From the NCBI RefSeq assembly GCF_003130405.1, contig NZ_QEAS01000015.1:67420-109888 (forward strand): a stretch of DNA of 42,469 nt, written 5' to 3'. Source of the DNA: Pararcticibacter amylolyticus (GTDB lineage: Bacteria > Bacteroidota > Bacteroidia > Sphingobacteriales > Sphingobacteriaceae). A model generated the notes under the pieces. That model did no database searches. It saw only the letters and a program-made list of their open reading frames with translations, and was not told the origin of the DNA. Every line of letters starts with the position of its first letter. Position 1 is the first letter of the stretch. A program made the translations under genes and the position numbers. Below are positions 24,796-33,885 of this stretch, one piece after another.

Positions 24796-24831
24796 TAATT
24801 AGGAAAAAAATTCTTTTTGATTTAACCTCAA

Positions 24832-26196
24832 ATGCGGATACATTTTATTGCTATCGGTGGAAGTGCCATGCACAATTTGGCGATAGCCCTGAAGCAAAAA
24901 GGTCACGATGTCTCGGGATCAGATGATGCTATTTATGAGCCTTCCAGGTCCCGCCTGGCAAAATATGATATTCTGCCCGAAAAGATGGGCTGGTATCCTG
25001 AGAATATTACAGCGGATATAGAAGCTGTTATACTTGGTATGCATGCCAGAGATGACAATCCTGAGCTTTTAAGAGCCCGGGAGGCCGGACTGAAGATCTA
25101 CTCTTATCCTGAATATATATATGAGCAGTCGAAGGACAAAATCCGTGTAGTGGTAGGAGGGAGCCATGGCAAGACCACTATTACGTCGATGATTCTTCAT
25201 GTGCTGAAGGAAAGCGGTCAAGATTTTGACTATCTGGTGGGAGCGCAGCTTGAGGGATTTGAGACAATGGTGAAGCTGTCTGACGCAGGCGTCATTATTA
25301 TAGAAGGAGACGAGTATCTGACTTCTCCGATCGACCGAAGGCCGAAGTTTCATGTTTACCAGGCAAACATTGGTGTAATAAGCGGTATTGCATGGGACCA
25401 TATTAATGTCTTCCCGACATTTGACAACTACGTTGAGCAGTTTAAAATTTTTCTTCAGACGATTATTCCGGGAGGAACGATCATTTACAATCAGGAGGAC
25501 AGGATTGTGAACAAAATTGTACAGGAATCAGGTGCAAGTGTATCAAAAATAGGATACTCAGCTACCGAATATTCAGTTTCTGATGGCATTACCATTCTTC
25601 ACGTGGGAGAAAAGAATATTCCGATTCTTGTGTTTGGTAAGCATAATCTGTACAATATTGAGGCCGCTCATGGCGTTTGTTCTAAGTTGGGAATCAGCGA
25701 CGGGCAGTTCTATTCTGCTATTTCATCTTTTAAAGGAGCTTCAAAGCGCCTGGAGCTGTTAGGAAAAAATGCGGATACGGTGGTATATAAGGATTTTGCT
25801 CATTCTCCTTCCAAGCTTAAGGCAACGATTGAGGCTGTTAAAGAGCAATTTCCTGAAAGAGAGCTGGTTGCTGTGATAGAGCTTCATACTTTCAGCAGCT
25901 TAAACCGCGACTTTCTGAAGGAATATAAGGGAAGTATGGATCCTGCTGATGTGCCTGTGGTTTTTATCAGTAAGGAAACTTTTGAACAAAAAAAGATGAA
26001 TGCTTATGGCGAACATGAAGTTAAAGAAGCATTTGGTAACAGCCAGTTAAATTTTTTCAACAATAATGAAATATTGGTCAAATTTTTGAGTTCTATTAAT
26101 TATAAAGGGAAAAATTTGCTTCTCATGAGTTCGGGAAATTTCGGTGGGATGGACCTGACTGTGATGGCAGATACTGCCCTGGGTAAAGGAGGATAA
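24832..26196 (+). CDS. mpl: Mur ligase family, Mpl-like murein peptide ligase
   Basis: A 454-residue Mur ligase that adds recycled murein tripeptide to UDP-MurNAc. The N-terminal MRIHFIAIGGSAMHNLA Rossmann start, the P-loop GGSHGKTTITS at 109-119 and the later EGDEYLTSPIDRRPKF are clear. The domain is closest to Mpl, because MurC typically has GIGGxGMS and an H-T-H central motif. If the organism recycles peptidoglycan, it salvages tripeptides here. It is preceded by prmA and followed 7 bases later by an XRE gene. Confidence 0.87.
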   Translation: MRIHFIAIGGSAMHNLAIALKQKGHDVSGSDDAIYEPSRSRLAKYDILPEKMGWYPENITADIEAVILGMHARDDNPELLRAREAGLKIYSYPEYIYEQSKDKIRVVVGGSHGKTTITSMILHVLKESGQDFDYLVGAQLEGFETMVKLSDAGVIIIEGDEYLTSPIDRRPKFHVYQANIGVISGIAWDHINVFPTFDNYVEQFKIFLQTIIPGGTIIYNQEDRIVNKIVQESGASVSKIGYSATEYSVSDGITILHVGEKNIPILVFGKHNLYNIEAAHGVCSKLGISDGQFYSAISSFKGASKRLELLGKNADTVVYKDFAHSPSKLKATIEAVKEQFPERELVAVIELHTFSSLNRDFLKEYKGSMDPADVPVVFISKETFEQKKMNAYGEHEVKEAFGNSQLNFFNNNEILVKFLSSINYKGKNLLLMSSGNFGGMDLTVMADTALGKGG

Positions 26197-26203
26197 ACAA
26201 GGA

Positions 26204-26545
26204 ATGAAAACTTTAGGCAAAAAGATAAGGCTTTTGCGGCACCAAAAGGGTTGGAGCCAGGAGGATGTAGCAAAAAGGTTAGATATTTCTATCCCTGCAT
26301 TCTCAAAGATTGAAACCGGAATTACAGATATTAACCTTTCGCGTTTAGAACAGATCTCTAAGCTTTTTGATATGACAGTAGTACAATTACTAACTTATAA
26401 CGATACTGAGCAGCAAGAGAAGTATATCACCGAACTGGAGACTATATCCAAGCGATTGCAGGAAAGAGAATCGGAAGTGATTCAGTTGCAGAAAAAGATT
26501 ATAGATCTTTTCGAAGAAATCAGACGTTCGAAGCTGCTCGCTTAA
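26204..26545 (+). CDS. XRE-family HTH regulator with C-terminal coiled coil
   Basis: A 113-residue protein. Residues 5-60 form an HTH_XRE domain with WSQEDVAKRLDISIPAFSKI containing the recognition helix. Residues about 70-110 are a heptad-rich coiled coil (ELETISKRLQERESEVIQLQ), suggesting dimer formation. It starts 7 bases after mpl on the same strand. Its targets are unknown; autoregulation or control of cell-wall genes is a guess from position. The downstream gene is convergent. Confidence 0.88.
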   Translation: MKTLGKKIRLLRHQKGWSQEDVAKRLDISIPAFSKIETGITDINLSRLEQISKLFDMTVVQLLTYNDTEQQEKYITELETISKRLQERESEVIQLQKKIIDLFEEIRRSKLLA

Positions 26546-26577
26546 AGATGCCGCCGGGCCTTTTCCGGAGCATCTCT

Positions 26578-27702
26578 TTATTGGTTGAACATCTTCCTCA
26601 GAGTAACATGCTTTTTCCCGAATACGGCTCCGGTAGCTTCATGTATAGCCAGCATCTTATCATTAAAGTCGCCAACCCAGGAAAGTTCCAGTTCTTTGTA
26701 CTGATTTAAGGGAAGGACATATTCTTTGAGTTTGATGAACATTGCCGATTCAAGACCGTGTTTCTGATATGCCTTTTTTGTTCCCATTACAATTGCTCTC
26801 ATTCTGGAGACTCCTTTCCACCTGTAGTAAACGAATTTGAGCTTCTCTACCAAGCCAAGTTTTCCGTTAAATTTTTTGATGATCTGGTTGGCATCGGGAA
26901 GGATAATGACGAAAGACGCTGGTTCGCCGTTTACATACGAGAACCAGATTAAGTTTTCGTCCATTATTGCCTTCATCTTGTGGAAAGATTCCGTTATGGT
27001 TGTTTTATTTATGGGAGCGAAGTTTTCGAAGTTACTCCAGGCGTCATTATAGATTTCCATAAAGTCTGCGGCAAACTTATCAATCTCTTTTACGCGGAGG
27101 TGTTCGAACGTATAGCCCGGTTTCTTAATTACCCATTCTGCAATTTTAGTGAACCGCGCGGGAAAGGGCTTATTGACATCGAGGTGGTTCGTGATCTGTT
27201 CATACAAGGGAGCAAATCCGTAGTTTCCAAAGAGTAACTTGTAATAGGGAGGATGATAATTCATGCCATAAGAAGGATGGGTAAATCCTTCCACCAGGAG
27301 TCCCCAGAATGCATCATTTTCCCCAAAATTAATGGGACCATCCATACCGGTCATACCATGCGACTGCAGCCATACTTTTGCAGTATCAAAAAGGGCATTT
27401 GCGGTATCCTGATCGTTTATGCATTCAAAGAAACCAATTCCCCCCACAGGAGCCTGAGCAGATGTTGTTTTTTCATAGTTAACGAAGGCTGCAATGCGAC
27501 CGGTCAATTTTCCCGAAGAATCTTTTGAAACCCATCTGGTTATGATGCCATGATGATGAAAATTGTTCTTTTCCGGATCGAAGATAGCTTCTATATCACT
27601 ATCAAGCGGGCAAACCCATACTGTATCGTTTCTATATATTTCTCTCGCAACATCTAAAAACTCTTTAATAGATTTCTTGCCCCTTACTTCTGTAATCGCC
27701 AT
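26578..27702 (-). CDS. GNAT-like acetyltransferase-fold protein, uncharacterised
   Basis: A 374-residue soluble protein conserved in Bacteroidota. The N-terminal half includes DTVWVCPLDSDIEAIF and GRIAAFVNYEKT, and the C-terminal half includes RMRAIVMGTKKAYQKHGLES followed by YKELELSWVGDFNDKMLAIH. The last part has the look of a GNAT acetyl-CoA loop and neighbour-substrate region, but no canonical Q/RxxGxG/A is evident. Some databases have labelled relatives as GTP cyclohydrolase, for which I see no motif. The substrate is unknown. It is encoded convergently to the XRE gene. Confidence 0.6.
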   Translation of the reverse strand: MAITEVRGKKSIKEFLDVAREIYRNDTVWVCPLDSDIEAIFDPEKNNFHHHGIITRWVSKDSSGKLTGRIAAFVNYEKTTSAQAPVGGIGFFECINDQDTANALFDTAKVWLQSHGMTGMDGPINFGENDAFWGLLVEGFTHPSYGMNYHPPYYKLLFGNYGFAPLYEQITNHLDVNKPFPARFTKIAEWVIKKPGYTFEHLRVKEIDKFAADFMEIYNDAWSNFENFAPINKTTITESFHKMKAIMDENLIWFSYVNGEPASFVIILPDANQIIKKFNGKLGLVEKLKFVYYRWKGVSRMRAIVMGTKKAYQKHGLESAMFIKLKEYVLPLNQYKELELSWVGDFNDKMLAIHEATGAVFGKKHVTLRKMFNQ

Positions 27703-27784
27703 AAAATAACACTAAAGATGCACGTAATATATTAATTGACGGCATCCTGTATAATGTACTCCCCTCTGTATGATAATTGTAATA

Positions 27785-27811
27785 AAAAAGCATTCAGTTA
27801 ATTGAATGCTT
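27785..27811 (-). terminator. Intrinsic terminator of the 63-residue gene
   Basis: AAGCATTCA (27788-27796) pairs with TGAATGCTT (27803-27811) around a 6-base loop. On the minus strand it is followed by TTTTTT and an AT-rich stretch, 18 bases after the stop codon. Confidence 0.75.
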
Positions 27812-27829
27812 CAGGACTTATTTTAAGAT

Positions 27830-28021
27830 CTAATAATCGTCGTCTTCGTCATACTCATTAAAATCATTAAACCCCTGAAAATCTTCCAGCGGTTCATCAA
27901 AATCATCATCTTCTTCATTAAAGCGGCTTTTCGTTTTTGAATCCGCAGGCTTAATGTTTGAACTTTTAGCGCCGCTTACTGTGCTCTTACTCGTTCCAGA
28001 CTTCTTTTTTGGCGTTTTCAT
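27830..28021 (-). CDS. Small protein with basic N-terminus and acidic C-terminus
   Basis: A 63-residue protein. The first 32 residues are lysine- and serine-rich (MKTPKKKSGTSKSTVSGAKS) and the last 27 are strongly acidic and aromatic (NEEDDDFDEPLEDFQGF, ending DEDDDY). This bipartite charge makes it probably disordered, suited to binding nucleic acid or ribosomes at one end and a basic partner at the other. I cannot name the family. A perfect terminator follows it, so it is likely a single-gene transcript. Sphingobacteriaceae genomes often contain such small acidic proteins, from memory. Confidence 0.65.
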   Translation of the reverse strand: MKTPKKKSGTSKSTVSGAKSSNIKPADSKTKSRFNEEDDDFDEPLEDFQGFNDFNEYDEDDDY

Positions 28022-28145
28022 TGTTAAATAAAGTATTCGGTTAAGCGTTCTAAAAATAATAAGAAATTAATATTCAGTGTTATTTTATTTTTTGTTGTTT
28101 CAAAAATAAAAGAAAATAGATATGCCTGAAGCGACCTGTTGAAAA

Positions 28146-28706
28146 TTATTCCGTCTTTTCGCCAATTTCATTTTCGTCATTTGTAAAGTCTTTCAACTGA
28201 GGTAATTCTGAATTGTTCCTGATTCCGAAATAATCCATGAACAAGGAGCTGGTGCCATATAAGAGTGGCTTGCCGATGCCATCGGATTTACCGGTGATGG
28301 CAATCAACTCCTTTTCGAGTAATTTCTGAATAGTATAGTCGCAGCTTACGCCCCTTATCTGTTCGATTTCAAGCTTTGTTACCGGCTGTCTGTAGGCAAT
28401 AATAGCAAGTGTTTCAAGCGCCGCCTGGCTTAATTTTTTCTTCGAGCGCTGTATCTGCAACTGGTGTACTAACTGATAATAGTCAGCTCTGGTAAGGAAC
28501 TGATATCCTCCGTTAATCTCCAGCAGCCCTATCGCAAATCCGCCGTCTTCGTACTTGGCCTGAATGGCCGTTACATGTTCTTTAATTTCCTCTTCGCTGA
28601 ATTCCTCTCCCGATACAGCCATTATGACCGCCTGTATTTCCTTTACAGATACGCTTTGCTCTGATGCAAAAATGAGGGCTTCGATATTTAATCTGATATT
28701 TTCCAC
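28146..28706 (-). CDS. scpB: Segregation and condensation protein B
   Basis: A 186-residue ScpB that binds ScpA and Smc in chromosome condensation. It starts with GTG at 28706 (MENIRLNIEALIFASEQSV), since no ATG lies at the N-terminus of the conserved region. The two winged-helix domains include SQAALETLAIIAYRQPVTKLEIEQIRGVSC, a typical ScpB signature near residues 93-122. The last 20 residues are acidic and less conserved. scpA is not in this window. Confidence 0.94.
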   Translation of the reverse strand: MENIRLNIEALIFASEQSVSVKEIQAVIMAVSGEEFSEEEIKEHVTAIQAKYEDGGFAIGLLEINGGYQFLTRADYYQLVHQLQIQRSKKKLSQAALETLAIIAYRQPVTKLEIEQIRGVSCDYTIQKLLEKELIAITGKSDGIGKPLLYGTSSLFMDYFGIRNNSELPQLKDFTNDENEIGEKTE

Positions 28707-28715
28707 TTAGGGCGG

Positions 28716-28746
28716 CAAATCTAATGGAAAAATCATTGCCGGGAAA
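28716..28746 (-). promoter_or_regulatory. Candidate promoter of scpB
   Basis: On the minus strand TTTC (28743-28746) and TAGATTTG (28716-28723) are 19 bases apart. The -7 element is an exact TAnnTTTG match and ends 9 bases before the GTG. Confidence 0.45.
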
Positions 28747-28756
28747 GGCCTGTAAA

Positions 28757-28794
28757 CAAAAAAGCGGTGAAACTTTTGGGAAGCTCCAGCCGCT
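28757..28794 (-). terminator. Terminator of the regulator/kinase operon
   Basis: AGCGG and CCGCT close a hairpin of 32 bases with imperfect inner pairing; on the minus strand TTTTTTG follows. It lies 110 bases after the histidine kinase stop. Confidence 0.55.
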
Positions 28795-28903
28795 AAACAC
28801 ACACTTAGATAAAAATATTTTTGATCCTTAAAAATTCAGAATATATATGCAATATTAAGTTTATGTGGATTAATATAAGAAAGTTTTGAGTGTCCGGTTG
28901 GTC

Positions 28904-31840
28904 TCAGTTAGTAAACGGTTGAAGTGGGAGTGAAATACTCACTTCTGTCCCGCCGGAGAGTAATTGTTTTACCTCGATTTTAATCAAGCGCTTCTTAAAC
29001 TTGTTGATCAGTTCAACCCGTTGCATGGTAAGCTGCATGCCCCTGCTGATGTGGTCGCCCTTTTTAAACAGCCTGGAATTATCAATGCCAATGCCATCAT
29101 CTGTGATGATAACGCGCAGGTATTCGTTAGATTTTCGTATTTCAATAAGAATATTTCCGTCATCATCTTTCGGCATAATGCCATGCCAGATTGCATTTTC
29201 AACATAGGGTTGCAGGAGCATAGAGGGAAGATAAGTCGACTGGAGGTCTATTTCTTCATCCACACTGACGGTATATTTCATCTTATCTCCAAACCTTAAT
29301 TTCTCAAGCGAGAGATAGAGGTTGAGGTAATTTAGCTCTTCTTCAATACTGATATAGCTTTTGTTGCATATTTCAAGGTTTTTCCTGATTAATCTCGCAA
29401 AGCCGGTAAGAGCCTGATTCGCCATCGTGCGGTCTTTCGTGTTGATGAAATACTGAATGGAGTTCATTACATTAAAGATAAAATGAGGATTCATCATCGC
29501 TTGTAATGCCTGCTGTTCGAGCGATATGATTTTCGTTTTGGTAATTAGTCTTTTCTTTTCTTCGGCCTGTTTGGCCTTAAAATAATTCTTGATCACAAAG
29601 AATAAGCCAATCACGGATATTCCTATTGTGATTAAGATGAACCACCATGTTCTCCAGAACGGAGGTCTGATTGTGAAGTTCATTTTAATTGGTTCGCTCC
29701 AGGGAGTGTTTAAGCTTTTTCCTTTGATCTCCAGGTGATAGTCGCCGGGCTCAAGCGATCCGAATTCCAGAGTGCCCGATTGTGTTTCGTTCCAGCGGGA
29801 GCTATGGCGCAAACGGTATCTGTAATGTACAGCCGCCGGATGAGCATAGTCTAAAGCGACAAAGTTGACCGTTATATTGTTTTGCTTATGGGATAAAGAG
29901 AAATCTCCGGTATATCTGAAATGCTTTTTATTGATTTCAATAGCCTTCATGTATAGAGGAGGAGGTTCCCTTTGCTGGTAGCGAACAGGAGTGAATATGG
30001 ACAGTCCGTTGTTGGTGGCGATGTACGCCGTATCATTTTCAGCATAGATATCGTTGATTTCATTGGAGATGAGCCCATCCTCTGTGGTGTAATTAACCAC
30101 GTTTTTCTTACTGAAATCAATCAGGCTCAAACCTTTGCCGGTCACTATCCATGCTTTGTTCTTTTCAATGAAAATTTTCTTGCAGATATTGCTGGGAAGC
30201 CCGTTTGCTGTCGTGAATCTGGCTGTTAGTTTATCATTCTGAATGACAGCTACCCCGAATCCGTAGATACTGCAGACGATGGTTTTATCAGGGAGTTCTC
30301 CGATGTCTGTGACCCTCTGTTTAAGAACAGGAAACTTTTTATATAATTCAGTGATACGACCGTCCCTGTAGTATTGTAATCCAAGAATGTTGGAAAACCA
30401 TAGCCGGTTTTGCGAATCATAGTAAACCTCAAACGCCCGCCGCAGGAAGCATGGGCGCTTCAGAGATGAATCTGGCAGTACAGGCCCGTTTTTGCCCCTG
30501 ACATATACCCCCGAAGCATGGGCGACAGCAAGATCTCCGGTCCGGCTGAAGCTAAACGACTTAATTGCATAGGCTATATGTGTATCCAGTATGTTGATAT
30601 CGCCTAGTTTAGGGTGAAGCTCCAGTAGTCGGTTGTCTGAAGCGTACCATATTGAGTTCCTGTTTTTGTCGTAGTACAGGTGCTTTACAGGGTTGTAGGT
30701 ATTGGTTCCGTTGAAAGTTTTATGGGTGATACCATCCCGGCTAATGATATCAAGGTTTCCCGACCTGAGTCCCAGTACCAGCCGCTGGCCGGCCTTTATC
30801 ACTTTTGTTATTGCATTACTGCTGAGTCCGTCTCTATTCGTAAGATGATGAGTGTTGGCCGTATAGAATGGAAGCATGTATACTCCGCTGCCAATTGTTC
30901 CCACCCAGATATTTCCTTCTTTATCCTTTGTAAGATGTGTGATATTCTCGCCCTTCAGGTGTTGCTCCGGAGATTGATCCAGGCGTTTGTATATGGAAAT
31001 GCCTTCGCCCATCGTACCAATCCACAGTGACTGGCGATCTGTGAGCAGAATGCTGCCTGCAGAAGAAGGGCTAAGATCTTTTAGCCGTGACTTAAGCCGG
31101 AAACTGTTGTCCTGATACTCTACCAGTCCTTCCGGAGATAAAAAGAGCGTTGATTGCCTCTCCTTGTCAAAAAAGAATGATTTGGGGGAGACGGGCAGAT
31201 ACCGGGAGGTGAAGGGCGAGTAGGTTTTACCTTTAAAGAGAAAAGCGAAGAGCTTGTTAAGTACCAGTATATTCTGATTTCCCGAATGAAAAGCACGGCA
31301 ATTAGAAAATGAATATTTATCCGACGAATAGAAATTCACATTGTTGGATCTGTCTATTCTCAGCAGCCTGTTCTGATTAGTGCCAAACCATAAATTATGG
31401 TCGTTATCTTCGTAAAAAGAAATGAAACTGCCGGGAGAAACCGCTTTCTTCAGGAGACTGTTGTTGGATGGGTTGGAAAAGCGATTATTATGAAAGAAAC
31501 AGAGCCGCCCGTTAAGGGTTAGAAACCAGATCCTTCCCTGTGAATCTTCCTCTATCTGAAGGACTTCGTTATCTGAAAGCCCGTTGTCCATCGTGAACAG
31601 TTCAAATTTATGACCGTCGAACCTGTTAACCCCGCTTTCAGTTGCAAACCAGACGAACCCTTTTGAGTCCTGGAAGATGTAATAGACTGTCGAGTTGGCA
31701 AGTCCATCCTTTACAGTGTAGTTACGAAAATTAAGGGTTTCAGCACGTGCGGCAGCATAACCGGTTAGCATTGCGAAGAACAGAATAATACAGAGGTATT
31801 TCGGTGTTCGCTGTTTCCCTTGATTTTTAACGGGTGCCAT
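28904..31840 (-). CDS. LytS-like sensor histidine kinase with periplasmic propeller
   Basis: A 978-residue kinase. A signal peptide (to about 33) precedes about 580 residues of two-component-propeller repeats such as GLANSTVYYIFQDSKGFVWF and NITHLTKDKEGNIWVGTIGS. A Y_Y_Y domain lies near 640-720, with one membrane helix near 725-745. The cytoplasmic part is LytS-like: H786 in MMNPHFIFNV, the N-box residues ENA near 881 and the G-box DDGIGID near 913. Propeller sensors usually perceive extracellular ligands, in many Bacteroidetes polysaccharide fragments. It follows the LytTR regulator gene by 27 bases, so they probably form one system. The ligand is unknown, as no polysaccharide genes are adjacent. 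Confidence 0.92.
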   Translation of the reverse strand: MAPVKNQGKQRTPKYLCIILFFAMLTGYAAARAETLNFRNYTVKDGLANSTVYYIFQDSKGFVWFATESGVNRFDGHKFELFTMDNGLSDNEVLQIEEDSQGRIWFLTLNGRLCFFHNNRFSNPSNNSLLKKAVSPGSFISFYEDNDHNLWFGTNQNRLLRIDRSNNVNFYSSDKYSFSNCRAFHSGNQNILVLNKLFAFLFKGKTYSPFTSRYLPVSPKSFFFDKERQSTLFLSPEGLVEYQDNSFRLKSRLKDLSPSSAGSILLTDRQSLWIGTMGEGISIYKRLDQSPEQHLKGENITHLTKDKEGNIWVGTIGSGVYMLPFYTANTHHLTNRDGLSSNAITKVIKAGQRLVLGLRSGNLDIISRDGITHKTFNGTNTYNPVKHLYYDKNRNSIWYASDNRLLELHPKLGDINILDTHIAYAIKSFSFSRTGDLAVAHASGVYVRGKNGPVLPDSSLKRPCFLRRAFEVYYDSQNRLWFSNILGLQYYRDGRITELYKKFPVLKQRVTDIGELPDKTIVCSIYGFGVAVIQNDKLTARFTTANGLPSNICKKIFIEKNKAWIVTGKGLSLIDFSKKNVVNYTTEDGLISNEINDIYAENDTAYIATNNGLSIFTPVRYQQREPPPLYMKAIEINKKHFRYTGDFSLSHKQNNITVNFVALDYAHPAAVHYRYRLRHSSRWNETQSGTLEFGSLEPGDYHLEIKGKSLNTPWSEPIKMNFTIRPPFWRTWWFILITIGISVIGLFFVIKNYFKAKQAEEKKRLITKTKIISLEQQALQAMMNPHFIFNVMNSIQYFINTKDRTMANQALTGFARLIRKNLEICNKSYISIEEELNYLNLYLSLEKLRFGDKMKYTVSVDEEIDLQSTYLPSMLLQPYVENAIWHGIMPKDDDGNILIEIRKSNEYLRVIITDDGIGIDNSRLFKKGDHISRGMQLTMQRVELINKFKKRLIKIEVKQLLSGGTEVSISLPLQPFTN

Positions 31841-31867
31841 GCTGTATCCTTACTTTGTGTAGTTTGC

Positions 31868-32608
31868 CTAGCTCTTAAAATACGATTTTGCCCGTTCCTG
31901 AAATTCGTTAGACCTTCTTCTTGATACAGGAAGGGTTATATCGTTATTTAAAATAACCTGAAGTCCGTTTTTGTGTGAATATGCCTTTACATATCTGAAA
32001 TTTATGATCACCGACTTGTGTATCCTCAGGAAATTCCGGGCTGTAAGCATTTCTTCGAATTCTTTCAGGGGTTTGGATATGACGATATTCTCGTTGTTAC
32101 TCAGATGAAATATAGAATAATTGCTGTCTGCTTCAATATAAACAATGTCACTTGTATCCACAACATCAAAGCCATTTGTATGGGAAAGGGTAATTTTGCT
32201 CTCGTCTTCAAAGCCCGGTTCCGCCGGTTGGCTTTCCGATCTCAATTTTACCCAGTCATGAGCCTTTTTTACCGCTTGTTGCAGTTCTTCAATATCTGTA
32301 GGTTTGAGCAGATAATCGACAGCGCTTGCTTTTAAAGCTTTAAGTGCGTATTGGTCATACGCAGTGGTGAAAATCACCATTATACCTCTTTCCTGGAGAT
32401 CCGGAAGCAGTTCGAAACCGCTCTCCTTTGGCATTGCGATATCAAGAAAGGTGAGATCAAAATGAGTTTCTCTGATCAGCTCTCTCGCTTCAGCAACTGA
32501 TTTTGCAATCCCTTCAACCCTCACTTCAGGACAGTGTTCCTGAATCAGGTAATACAGGGATTTTCTGCTGTATTCTTCGTCGTCGACAATAAGGGCATTC
32601 AGGAGCAT
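31868..32608 (-). CDS. LytTR response regulator
   Basis: A 246-residue response regulator. The receiver holds the acidic pair D9-D10, phosphorylation site D56 in LTFLDIAMP, and the later T and K residues (FTTAYDQYALKAL; DYLLKP). A LytTR DNA-binding domain follows from about residue 143 (IVYIEADSNYSIFHLSNNEN) to the C-terminus. It is the probable partner of the LytS-like kinase immediately downstream. A dispersed repeat and no obvious promoter lie upstream. Its target promoters are not identifiable here. Confidence 0.95.
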   Translation of the reverse strand: MLLNALIVDDEEYSRKSLYYLIQEHCPEVRVEGIAKSVAEARELIRETHFDLTFLDIAMPKESGFELLPDLQERGIMVIFTTAYDQYALKALKASAVDYLLKPTDIEELQQAVKKAHDWVKLRSESQPAEPGFEDESKITLSHTNGFDVVDTSDIVYIEADSNYSIFHLSNNENIVISKPLKEFEEMLTARNFLRIHKSVIINFRYVKAYSHKNGLQVILNNDITLPVSRRRSNEFQERAKSYFKS

Positions 32609-32649
32609 ATGGTAATTTTGGTGAAAGTAATAAAATATCCGGAGATATT

Positions 32650-32700
32650 ATAGCTATCGGTTATTAGCTATAAGCTATTGGCAACCGGCATCCATCGCTG
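32650..32700. repeat. Dispersed intergenic repeat, copy 3
   Basis: The gap between mqnC and the LytTR gene contains TAGCTATCGGTTATTAGCTA and AAGCTATTGGCAACCGGC, related to the AGCTRTCAGCAAYYGGCT motif at 4343 and 42395. No gene is seen in this gap. Confidence 0.45.
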
Positions 32701-32755
32701 GAGGGGGTATTCCCTTTAGCTTTCTGTATTCACCTTATAACTTTCCCGCGGCAAC

Positions 32756-33880
32756 TTAATAAGTTATCTGTTGCTGCTCCAGCTGCGGCGGTAGTTCCCT
32801 GAATCCATATTGCTGGTTACGAAGCTGCGGTTGAAATCCTGCTTCACGGATAGCTTTCTGGATCCCAGCCGAGGTGAAGCGGTGGGGGGCGCCCGCAGCG
32901 CTGACAACATTTTCTTCGATCATAATCGAGCCGAAATCATTTGCACCAGCATGAAGGCATATCTGTGCGACGTTTTTACCAACGGTCAGCCAGGATGCCT
33001 GGATGTTTTTGATATTGGGAAGCATAATCCTGCTTAGGGCGATCATCCGGATATACTCATCTGCTGTGACCTGATTGCTGATGCCTCTTACACGCTTAAG
33101 GAGAGTGCCGTCGTCCTGGAAAGGCCAGGGGATGAACGCAATAAAGCCTTTGGCCCCTTCGGGCTTCTCCGATTGAACCTGCCTGATCCATGCAAGATGT
33201 TCGAACCGTTCCTCTATGGTTTCTACGTGCCCGAACATCATCGTAGCCGAAGTGGTAAGCCCAAGTTTGTGTGCGGCCCTCATAACATCAAGCCATTCCT
33301 GCCCTCCGCATTTGCCTTTTGAGATCAGTCGCCTCACACGGTCATTGAGTATTTCCGCGCCCGCACCGGGAAGAGAATCCAGGCCGGCCTCCATAAGCGC
33401 TTGCAGCACTTCTGTATGGCTCATACCCTCTAATTTGGCAACATGTGCAATTTCCGGAGGTCCGAGTGAATGAAGTTTGAGGGTGGGGTAGAGTTCTTTC
33501 AGTTGTTTGAACAGTGTCGTATAAAACGAAAGTCCCAGATCGGGGTGGTGGCCACCCTGTAAAAGCAACTGGTCTCCTCCGTATCTGAAGGTTTCTTCTA
33601 TTTTAACCTTATACGTTTCGATGTCCGTAATATAGCTGTCAGTATGACCCGGGCGTCTAAAGAAATTACAAAACTTACAATTCGCAATGCAGACGTTGGT
33701 TGTATTTAAATTCCTGTCTATCTGCCATGTCACTTTCCCATGCGGAACTTGGATCTTACGTAATTCATTCGCGATATAAATCAGCTCCGGAGTGGAAGCG
33801 TTTTTAAAGAGATATACACCTTCTTCAATCGACAGAAAATCAAAATTCAGAGCGCGCTGCAGCAAATCCCGTGTATTCAT
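32756..33880 (-). CDS. mqnC: Cyclic dehypoxanthinyl futalosine synthase
   Basis: A 374-residue radical-SAM enzyme of the futalosine pathway to menaquinone. The cluster motif CIANCKFC provides C64, C68 and C71. Conserved segments GGDQLLLQGGHHPDLGL and GPPEIAHVAKLEG support MqnC rather than the related MqnE or CofH. The ATG at 33880 (MNTRDLLQRAL) is chosen because a good promoter ends 5 bases upstream; a longer frame opening at 33916 would run across it. No other menaquinone gene is visible here, so the pathway genes are dispersed. Confidence 0.93.
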   Translation of the reverse strand: MNTRDLLQRALNFDFLSIEEGVYLFKNASTPELIYIANELRKIQVPHGKVTWQIDRNLNTTNVCIANCKFCNFFRRPGHTDSYITDIETYKVKIEETFRYGGDQLLLQGGHHPDLGLSFYTTLFKQLKELYPTLKLHSLGPPEIAHVAKLEGMSHTEVLQALMEAGLDSLPGAGAEILNDRVRRLISKGKCGGQEWLDVMRAAHKLGLTTSATMMFGHVETIEERFEHLAWIRQVQSEKPEGAKGFIAFIPWPFQDDGTLLKRVRGISNQVTADEYIRMIALSRIMLPNIKNIQASWLTVGKNVAQICLHAGANDFGSIMIEENVVSAAGAPHRFTSAGIQKAIREAGFQPQLRNQQYGFRELPPQLEQQQITY

Positions 33881-33885
33881 TGATG

